Origin: an uncultured bacterium
GTDB lineage: Bacteria; Bacteroidota; Bacteroidia; Bacteroidales; Bacteroidaceae
Length of the DNA: 34,591 bases
Reading direction: 5' to 3'
NCBI GenBank assembly: GCA_945829115.1
Contig: CALZTP010000019.1
Span: 1-34,591 of the forward strand
Within the stretch, counting starts at the first letter, position 1; each line of letters starts with the position of its first letter. This document shows positions 25,166 through 31,855 of this stretch, piece after piece. Both the position numbers and the translations under genes were made by a program. The notes beneath the pieces are model-generated. The model saw only the letters and a list, made by a program, of their open reading frames with translations. It was not told the DNA's origin and made no database searches.

Positions 25166-25189
25166 TTGATAGTACAAACAGCTGCAAAA
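25166..25189. repeat. Right terminal inverted repeat of the insertion sequence
   Basis: TTGATAGTACAAACAG followed by CTGCAAAA is the partner of 23230-23253, with mismatches at two positions. It lies upstream of the transposase gene and its promoter. Confidence 0.8.
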
Positions 25190-25218
25190 TTCGGAATTCA
25201 TACAATAGGTATAAATAT

Positions 25219-25262
25219 CAAAAAATACGCCCAAGGAGTAACAGAGGTTATTCCTTGGGTGT
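25219..25262 (-). terminator. Intrinsic terminator after the aldo/keto reductase gene
   Basis: On the minus strand a 16-bp stem with two G-U pairs (25227-25242 with 25247-25262) and a 4-nt loop is followed by TATTTTTTG. It starts 34 nt after the reductase stop codon. This is the clearest terminator in the window. Confidence 0.92.
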
Positions 25263-25295
25263 AATTGTTTATGTTAATTGAAAGAAAATGTGCCT

Positions 25296-26246
25296 TTATC
25301 TCATAACTCTGAGATTCGTCTGAAGCTGCTCAACGCTACTTGCACCAATAAGAACAGATGTCACACCCTGAGTGTCAAGAATCCATTTCAACGCTTTTTC
25401 TGCAAGCGTCATGCCCGCTTCTTGTGCTTCTGAATTCCATGCCTGCAGCTGGCAGAGCAATTCCTCTGTCAATGCCGACTTCTTTAAGAAATGTTCTTTT
25501 GCCATTCTGCTATCTGTTGGTACTCCATTGAGATAACGGTTTGTAAGCAGTCCCTGAGCAAGAGGAGAGAAGGAGATGAACCCTACTCCACAATTCTGGC
25601 AAAGATCAAGAATTCCTTCTTCCATCGGCTCGCGGTTGAGCATGTTTAGTTTGCCTTGATAGATGAGGAGTGGAGTGTCGTGGGCTGCAAGGTATCTTAT
25701 GGCAAAATTGGTGGCTTCGAGTGGCCAGCGTGAAATTCCAAGATAAAGTGCCTTGCCCTGTCTAACAATGTCAACCATGGCTTGGAGGGTCTCCTCAAGC
25801 GGTGTCTCTGGGTCGAAACGGTGACTGTAGAAAAGGTCTACATATTCTATATTCATACGCCGTAGACTTTGATTGAGACTCGCCATGAGATATTTCCTTG
25901 ACCCCCAGTTGCCGTAAGGTCCAGGCCACATATCGTAACCTGCCTTTGTGCTTATGAACATCTCGTCGCGGTAAGGCATGAAGTCTGACTTCATGAGTGT
26001 ACCAAATGTCTCCTCTGCACTTCCGTAAGGAGGACCGTAGTTGTTTGCAAGGTCGAAATGGGTCACACCATGGTCGAAGGCATAACGCATGATGTCACGA
26101 CTGCGCTGGAGAGTGTCTACGGCTCCAAAGTTATGCCAAAAGCCAAGGCTCACCTCAGGGAGTAAAACACCGCTTCTCCCACATCTTCTAAAGCGCATCC
26201 CGTTATCGTAGCGCTTCTCGTCTGCTTTGTAGATTTCTTCTATCAT
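25296..26246 (-). CDS. Aldo/keto reductase, YghZ-like
   Basis: This NADPH-dependent cytosolic reductase is of the AKR14/YghZ type; in Escherichia coli YghZ reduces L-glyceraldehyde 3-phosphate and methylglyoxal. The catalytic tetrad is visible as D65 and Y70 (FDLANNYGPPYG), K101 (STKAGYDMWPGPYG) and H142 (FYSHRFD). GPYGNWGSRKYL is typical of this subgroup. At 316 residues it is slightly short at the C-terminus (ends LQTNLRVMR). The start at MIEEIYKADEKRY fits the short leader. An ATG 10 codons upstream (end 26276) would overlap the -7 box. The physiological substrate is unknown. Confidence 0.88.
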   Translation of the reverse strand: MIEEIYKADEKRYDNGMRFRRCGRSGVLLPEVSLGFWHNFGAVDTLQRSRDIMRYAFDHGVTHFDLANNYGPPYGSAEETFGTLMKSDFMPYRDEMFISTKAGYDMWPGPYGNWGSRKYLMASLNQSLRRMNIEYVDLFYSHRFDPETPLEETLQAMVDIVRQGKALYLGISRWPLEATNFAIRYLAAHDTPLLIYQGKLNMLNREPMEEGILDLCQNCGVGFISFSPLAQGLLTNRYLNGVPTDSRMAKEHFLKKSALTEELLCQLQAWNSEAQEAGMTLAEKALKWILDTQGVTSVLIGASSVEQLQTNLRVMR

Positions 26247-26273
26247 TTTCCTTTGTTTTGGTTGTTTCCGATG

Positions 26274-26305
26274 CAAAAATAATAATAATTTTTGCCAAAA
26301 ACAAA
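26274..26305 (-). promoter_or_regulatory. Promoter of the aldo/keto reductase gene
   Basis: On the minus strand TTTG (26302-26305) and TATTTTTG (26274-26281) are 20 nt apart, a full consensus match. The leader is about 20 nt. Confidence 0.8.
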
Positions 26306-26367
26306 CGTTTTATCAAAAATCAATGATAAATATCAATTTTTATGAGTTGAGTGTGTGTTTTTTTTAA

Positions 26368-26375
26368 TAATTTTG
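26368..26375 (+). promoter_or_regulatory. -7 box of the esterase operon promoter
   Basis: TAATTTTG fits TAnnTTTG. The -33 box is weak (GTTG at 26346-26349, 18 nt away). Transcription from here, starting near 26382, would put both 88-bp hairpin repeats in a leader of about 220 nt before the esterase gene. Confidence 0.55.
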
Positions 26376-26558
26376 CACTCGATAATCAGAGACGGGCACC
26401 AGCTCCGTCCGATGCTTTGCTCCGCACATAGCTGACACGCCCTATTATCTTCGTGCGAGGAAGCACTCGATAATCAGAGACGGGTGCCAGTTCCGTGTGA
26501 TGCTATGCTCCGCACATAACTGACACGCCCTATTACCTTCGTGCGAAAAAGCACTCGA
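26375..26558 (+). repeat. Two 88-bp tandem hairpin elements in the esterase operon leader
   Basis: Units 26375-26462 and 26463-26550 are close copies, followed by 8 bases of a third (GCACTCGA). Each unit folds on itself with nested stems: GCAC with GTGC at the ends, then GATAAT with ATTATC, GGGC with GCCC and CAGCT with AGCTG. In the second copy the CAGCT/AGCTG stem has become CAGTT/AACTG, so both sides changed and pairing is kept. The outer GATAAT stem has one mismatch in copy 2. No family known to me matches. Confidence 0.85.
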
Positions 26559-26601
26559 AAATTTTTTATACCTAAGATATTATACTATAAAAACAATCAA
26601 T

Positions 26602-29358
26602 ATGAGAACACGAATACTGATAGGAGCACTATTTGCACTCTCTACAGCCACGTCTTATGCCCAAGTGGCAAAGCCTATGGAGGACGTCAATAAGGTTGTG
26701 GACAATACGCTCGACAGCCTCAATAAGGCAAAAACGGCACGAATTCCAGCAGGAACAAGTAGAAAGGGAACAAATCCTGTTCTCTTCCTAATTGGAAACT
26801 CAACAATGCGCAACGGAACACTCGGAAACGGAAACAACGGACAATGGGGGTGGGGCTACTACGCTCAAGACTACTTCGATGAGAACAAGATTACTGTGGA
26901 GAATCAAGCTCTCGGAGGAATGAGCAGCCGAACTTTCTACACTCGCCTTTGGCAAGACGTTCGTAAGGGAATACGTCGTGGTGACTGGGTGATAATCTCC
27001 ATAGGTCATAACGACAATGGTCCTTATGACAGTGGGCGTGCACGTGCCAGCATTCCAGGGATAGGAAAAGACACCTTGAATGTCACCATAAAGGAAACGG
27101 GAGTAAAGGAAACAGTCTATACCTATGGAGGCTACCTCCGGAAATACATCAACGACTGCCGTGCCGTGGGGGCACACCCTGTTCTTATGTCGCTCACGCC
27201 TCGTGATGCTTACGATGAAAACGGAAAGATTGTTCGCGTAAACAAAACATTCGGACTTTGGGCAAAGCAAGTGGCAGAGCAGGAGAAAGTGCCGTTTGTG
27301 GACCTTAATGAAATCTCTGCTTCTAAGCTCGATGCATACGGTCCATGGAAAGAGAAATATCATTTCTATGGAGACCATATCCATACAAGCCGCTTCGGTG
27401 CAATGATGAATGCACGCTCTGCTGCTGAAGGCATTGCTGCAAGCAATGATCCTGCTCTCGCTCCTTTGAAGGCTATGATGCTGAACGTTGAGTTGCCTGT
27501 TGAGGAGGTGAAGCGTGAGAAGGGTAAGCCTGTTGTCTTCATCACTGGCGATAGCACTGTGAAGAACGAAGACAAGGACGAAAATGGAATGTGGGGCTGG
27601 GGCTCACAGGCATATACCGTCTTTGACGAAAGCAAGATTACTTGCGTGAATTGTGCCAAGGCAGGACGAAGCACGAGAACCTTCCTCAATGAAGGACGTT
27701 GGGAAAAGGTGTATAACAGTCTGCAGCCAGGAGACTTCGTACTCATTCAGTTTGGACATAATGATATTGGTCCGATTGACTCGCAGAAGCAGCGTGGAAC
27801 CATTGCCTGTGCAAAGGATACAAGTCACGTTTACCGACTTGCCGATAGCGGGAAATACGAGGCTGTCTATTCTTTCGGGTGGTATCTGAAGAAATTCATT
27901 CAAGATGTTCGGGAAAAGGGTGCCACACCAATCCTCGTTTCTCTCACTCCACGTAACGAATGGCCTGAGGGAAAGATAGAACGCCGGAACGACACTTATG
28001 GAAAATGGTATCGTGAGGTGGTGAAGGAAACAGGAGTGGAGCTTGTCGATGTACATAATATCTCTGCTGATTTCTTAGACAGAATAGGCAAGGACGAGGC
28101 AAAGAAATATTTCAATCGCGACCATACACATACTTCACTTACTGGGGCGAAGATGAATGCAAAGAGTGTGGCAAAGGGCTTGCTCAGAAACTGTTCTCCG
28201 TTGTCTCAATATCTCCTTATGTCCACAACCGTAGTGGAGGACTTTAGCAAGCGTGATCCAAAAAACAATGAGCCGTTCTCTTATTCTGCTGAACTGCCTG
28301 ATGGCAATTATAAGGTTACGGTTGTTTTCGGTTCAAAGAAGAAAGTAGGAAAAACCGTTGTAAGGGCAGAAAACAGAAGACTCATGATTGACGAGGTCGT
28401 TACGAAGAAAGGGGAGTTCAAAACCGTCTCTTTCACAGTCAATAAACGCACTCCATTCATCTCTGACTTGAAGTCTGTGAAGATAAAGGGTCGCGAGAAG
28501 AACTTCCTTACTTGGGACGATTTCCTCACATTGGAATTTACAGGCGATGCCCCAGCTGTGAAGGAACTGACTATTGAACGCGACACAACGGCTGTACAGG
28601 TCTTCCTCTGCGGAAACTCCACCGTCACCGATCAGCCTTACGAACCTTACGCCAGCTGGGGACAGATGGCTCCAGTATGGTTCGGACCAGAGGTTGTCTT
28701 TGCTAATCATGCCGAGAGCGGACTCGCCACAAGTTCTTTCATCTCACAAGGTCGTCTCGATCAGGTAATCTCCCAGATGAAGGCTGGCGACTATGTCTTC
28801 TGTGAGTTCGGTCACAACGACCAGAAGGAGCGCAATGCGGGAAGTGGTGCATGGTATAACTTCTCACATAACCTGAAGATATTCATAGACCGAGTAAGAG
28901 CAAAGGGTGGAAACATCATTTTCGTTACACCAACACAACGTCGTGCCTTCGATGATGCCACTCATTCTAAGATTCTTGAAACCCATGGTGATTATCCCGA
29001 TGCAATGCGCACTGTGGCTCGCCGTGAGAATGTTCCAGTCATTGAACTGCACGACATGACACGTTCATTCTTTGAGACTCTAGGCTATGAAGATAGCAAG
29101 CTCTCTCTCGTTCACTATCCAGCAAACACATTTCCAAACCAGCCAAAAGCACTTGCAGACAATACTCACTTCAATCCTTACGGTGCCTATGAGGTGGCAA
29201 AGATGGTGGTGATGGGAATGAAGGAGCTGAACCTCCCTCTCGTGAAGTTCATACGTCCAGAATGGAAGGATTTTGACCCTTCTCATCCAGATGATGCAAA
29301 AACATTCAAATGGACTCCAGCAAAAACCGTTGATACCACAAAACCAGCTGGAAACTGA
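26602..29358 (+). CDS. Exported protein with three SGNH/CE12-like esterase domains
   Basis: A signal peptide (1-20) is followed by three SGNH hydrolase domains resembling rhamnogalacturonan acetylesterases (CE12), which remove acetyl groups from pectin. Domain 1 (about 58-280) has S67 in GNSTM, GHND at 135-138 and D258/H261. Domain 2 (about 309-530) has S318 in GDSTV, GHND at 385-388 and D507/H510. Domain 3 (about 665-875) has S673 in GNSTV, GHND at 737-740 and D853/H856. A beta-rich linker of about 110 residues separates domains 2 and 3. All three catalytic sets look intact, though block I is GNS rather than GDS in domains 1 and 3. It heads an operon with GH2 and GH115 enzymes. Confidence 0.9.
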   Translation: MRTRILIGALFALSTATSYAQVAKPMEDVNKVVDNTLDSLNKAKTARIPAGTSRKGTNPVLFLIGNSTMRNGTLGNGNNGQWGWGYYAQDYFDENKITVENQALGGMSSRTFYTRLWQDVRKGIRRGDWVIISIGHNDNGPYDSGRARASIPGIGKDTLNVTIKETGVKETVYTYGGYLRKYINDCRAVGAHPVLMSLTPRDAYDENGKIVRVNKTFGLWAKQVAEQEKVPFVDLNEISASKLDAYGPWKEKYHFYGDHIHTSRFGAMMNARSAAEGIAASNDPALAPLKAMMLNVELPVEEVKREKGKPVVFITGDSTVKNEDKDENGMWGWGSQAYTVFDESKITCVNCAKAGRSTRTFLNEGRWEKVYNSLQPGDFVLIQFGHNDIGPIDSQKQRGTIACAKDTSHVYRLADSGKYEAVYSFGWYLKKFIQDVREKGATPILVSLTPRNEWPEGKIERRNDTYGKWYREVVKETGVELVDVHNISADFLDRIGKDEAKKYFNRDHTHTSLTGAKMNAKSVAKGLLRNCSPLSQYLLMSTTVVEDFSKRDPKNNEPFSYSAELPDGNYKVTVVFGSKKKVGKTVVRAENRRLMIDEVVTKKGEFKTVSFTVNKRTPFISDLKSVKIKGREKNFLTWDDFLTLEFTGDAPAVKELTIERDTTAVQVFLCGNSTVTDQPYEPYASWGQMAPVWFGPEVVFANHAESGLATSSFISQGRLDQVISQMKAGDYVFCEFGHNDQKERNAGSGAWYNFSHNLKIFIDRVRAKGGNIIFVTPTQRRAFDDATHSKILETHGDYPDAMRTVARRENVPVIELHDMTRSFFETLGYEDSKLSLVHYPANTFPNQPKALADNTHFNPYGAYEVAKMVVMGMKELNLPLVKFIRPEWKDFDPSHPDDAKTFKWTPAKTVDTTKPAGN

Positions 29359-29413
29359 TTGTTCGAGAAAAAAATAGCAATATTGCAGAATACCTTATAA
29401 CAATACATTATTT

Positions 29414-31807
29414 ATGAGAAAAACAATAATACTTGCAGCTATGGCTATGCTCATGAGTGAAGCAAATGCCGCTGTAAGAGATACCATAAGCATAAATTCA
29501 GGATGGCAGTTCCATCTTGGAGAATTGTCGGGAGTTGAAGCGGTGAAGAATGCTGAGAGCATAACAGTGAATGTTCCGCACGATTTCCTCATTGGTCAGC
29601 CTTGGGTGGCTCCTGATGCCTCTGAGCGTCCCGACAATAGTGATGCGGGAAGCAATGTACGTAGCCGCCTTAGTCCTCGTGGCTTCAAGGAGATGAATGT
29701 TGGCTGGTATCGCTATCTCCTTAACCCGAAAGAGGAGTGGAAGGGCAAGCGAGTGATTCTTGACTTTCAGGGCATCATGCTCGTTGGTGATGTCTGGCTT
29801 AATGGGAAGCAAATCGGAAAGACAGACTATGGCTACCTTGGCTTCGACTGTGATCTCTCTTCTTTGCTGAAATACGGTGAGGAGAACGAAATCATTGTAA
29901 AGGCAGACACGCAGAAACCAAACAACTCACGTTGGTATACTGGTGGCGGACTCTTCCGTGACGTTAACTTGATTGTCACAGACAGTAAGCTCTATTTCCC
30001 TCGCCATCCGCTCTTCATTCGTACTGAGGGCAACAAGACAGTGAAGATTCAGGCGGAGATAGCGTGCTTCAAAAAGGTAGGCTCCATTCCGGTAGAGGTT
30101 AAGATTCTTGATGCCAACCGACAAGTGGTTGCTCAGAAGAAGCAGAACATCGCGTTCAATGCTAAATGGCGCACTCGGGAATATGAGCTCATGCCAATAG
30201 AATTGGAAAACGCACAACTGTGGTCGTGCGAAAATCCTTATCTCTATACTGCTGAGGTAACTCTCTTCGATGAGCAGGGGAATGCTGTTGACCGCATCTC
30301 TGAACAGTTTGGTGTGCGCACCATAGAGTTTTCTCCTGACTTTGGCTTCAAACTGAATGGAAAGAAGGTGCTGCTGAAGGGATATGCCAACCACCATACT
30401 CTCGGAGCTCTCGGAGCTGCTGCATACCCTCGTGCTATTGAGAAGCGTATTCAGCTGATGAAATCATTCGGATATAATCATATACGCACTTCACACAACC
30501 CTTATAGCGAAGATTTCATGCGTCTCTGCGACCGCTATGGAATTCTTGTGGTTGATGAACTCTACGACAAATGGCTAACACAGTATGCTGGCGGAAGGGT
30601 GGAATGGGAAGCACTCTGGCAGCGTGACCTACCAGAATGGGTGAAACGCGACCGTAACCACCCCTCTGTAGTGCTCTGGAGCTTTGGAAACGAACTGCAG
30701 CAATATTCCAATCTTCCTTTCAACGACTGGGGAGTGACGGCATACAAGTTGCAAAAGGAACTCCTACATAGATACGACAATACACGCCTCTCAACCGTTG
30801 CCATGCATCCTCGCTACCGTGATATAGATACCGACTCCATACCGGCTCCTCTCGCCATTGCAACAGAGGTGAACTCCTATAACTATCGTTATATGTACTT
30901 CCCAGGCGATAGCCGCCGCTTCCCAGAGAAGGTGTTCTATCAGAGTGAGGCAAGTACAGCCGCCATGGGACCAAACTTCTTCGAGATGGACCTCGACCGT
31001 GTCATTGGACTCGCCTATTGGGGTGCCATCGACTATCTTGGAGAGAGCATGGGATGGCCTGTCAAGGGATGGAATCAGGGTGTCTTTGATATCTCCTTGC
31101 AGCCGAAGCCGGATGCATACTTCTTAAAGAGCATGTTCTCTAGCGAGCCTTCTGTTCATCTCGCCATTATAGAGAATGGGAACAAGGGTGAGCAGATGTG
31201 GAACGGAATCAATGTGGCTATCGGAAAATTCTCTGAAAACTGGAACAGAACAGAGGGTGAGAAACTCTCTCTCTTTACCTATACAAATGCAGAAGAAGTA
31301 GAACTGTTTCTCAACGGAAAAAGTCTCGGAAAGAAAAAGAACAGTTCTAATCCGAAGGAACGCAACAGAATAAAATGGGAGAACATAGATTATAAGGCTG
31401 GTACGCTGACTGCCATTGCTAGAAACAACGGAAAAGAGGTGGCGCGCCATTCTCTCCAGACAACTGGTAAGGCCGTTGCCTTGAAGTTAGTTCCTGACGT
31501 TCAGAAATGGTATGCCGATGGTAAGGACTTGCTGCACGTTAGAGTGATTGCTGTCGATAAGAAGGGTAGGAGGGTGTTCTCCGCAGGTGAGAATCTTCGC
31601 TTCTCCGTCTCTGGCGATGCTGAGATTGTTGCTGTTGACAATGGTAATATCTCTTCCGATGAGCTTGCCGTAGGCACAGAGCGAAGCCTATTCATGGGTT
31701 CTGCACTTGTTATCCTCCGTGCTGGCACTTCGCCTTCTTCCATAACCCTTGAGGTGAAGAGCGATAACTACAAAACGCAGAAACTGAAACTCTCCACAAT
31801 GCAATAG
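29414..31807 (+). CDS. Exported GH2 glycoside hydrolase, beta-galactosidase-like
   Basis: The 797-residue protein has a signal peptide (1-19), a sugar-binding jelly-roll domain (about 25-190), an immunoglobulin-like domain (about 195-305) and the TIM barrel (about 306-580). The likely acid/base is E427 (LWSFGNELQQ) and the nucleophile E512 (VFYQSEAST). The barrel entrance has the GH2 motif SFGYNHIRTSHNP at 351-363. A DUF4982-like domain (about 605-690) and an Ig/Big-like C-terminal domain follow. GH2 members act on beta-galactosides, beta-glucuronides or other sugars, so the substrate is uncertain. It lies 55 nt after the esterase gene. Confidence 0.88.
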   Translation: MRKTIILAAMAMLMSEANAAVRDTISINSGWQFHLGELSGVEAVKNAESITVNVPHDFLIGQPWVAPDASERPDNSDAGSNVRSRLSPRGFKEMNVGWYRYLLNPKEEWKGKRVILDFQGIMLVGDVWLNGKQIGKTDYGYLGFDCDLSSLLKYGEENEIIVKADTQKPNNSRWYTGGGLFRDVNLIVTDSKLYFPRHPLFIRTEGNKTVKIQAEIACFKKVGSIPVEVKILDANRQVVAQKKQNIAFNAKWRTREYELMPIELENAQLWSCENPYLYTAEVTLFDEQGNAVDRISEQFGVRTIEFSPDFGFKLNGKKVLLKGYANHHTLGALGAAAYPRAIEKRIQLMKSFGYNHIRTSHNPYSEDFMRLCDRYGILVVDELYDKWLTQYAGGRVEWEALWQRDLPEWVKRDRNHPSVVLWSFGNELQQYSNLPFNDWGVTAYKLQKELLHRYDNTRLSTVAMHPRYRDIDTDSIPAPLAIATEVNSYNYRYMYFPGDSRRFPEKVFYQSEASTAAMGPNFFEMDLDRVIGLAYWGAIDYLGESMGWPVKGWNQGVFDISLQPKPDAYFLKSMFSSEPSVHLAIIENGNKGEQMWNGINVAIGKFSENWNRTEGEKLSLFTYTNAEEVELFLNGKSLGKKKNSSNPKERNRIKWENIDYKAGTLTAIARNNGKEVARHSLQTTGKAVALKLVPDVQKWYADGKDLLHVRVIAVDKKGRRVFSAGENLRFSVSGDAEIVAVDNGNISSDELAVGTERSLFMGSALVILRAGTSPSSITLEVKSDNYKTQKLKLSTMQ

Positions 31808-31855
31808 TTCATTTCTTTTCCTCTTTCACAACTATCTCATAAACTCTCTTGACAA

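Larger units (their letters stand above)
23230..25189 (-). mobile_element. Complete IS4/IS1634-type insertion sequence
   Basis: An element of about 1.96 kb is bounded by 24-bp imperfect inverted repeats and carries one intact transposase with its own promoter. It stands between the short-repeat cluster and the aldo/keto reductase terminator. The absence of an obvious flanking direct repeat suggests an old insertion, a rearranged end, or a boundary placed slightly wrongly. The intact frame suggests that it may still be active. Confidence 0.85.

Noticed and set aside
23221..25200. Target-site duplication flanking the IS
   Set aside because: Neither the 24-bp nor the 16-bp version of the ends is flanked by matching direct repeats of 4-10 bp.
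26375..26558. Integron attC-type sites
   Set aside because: The 88-bp units are imperfect palindromes but lack the conserved GTTRRRY/RYYYAAC core sites, and no integrase or gene cassettes are present.
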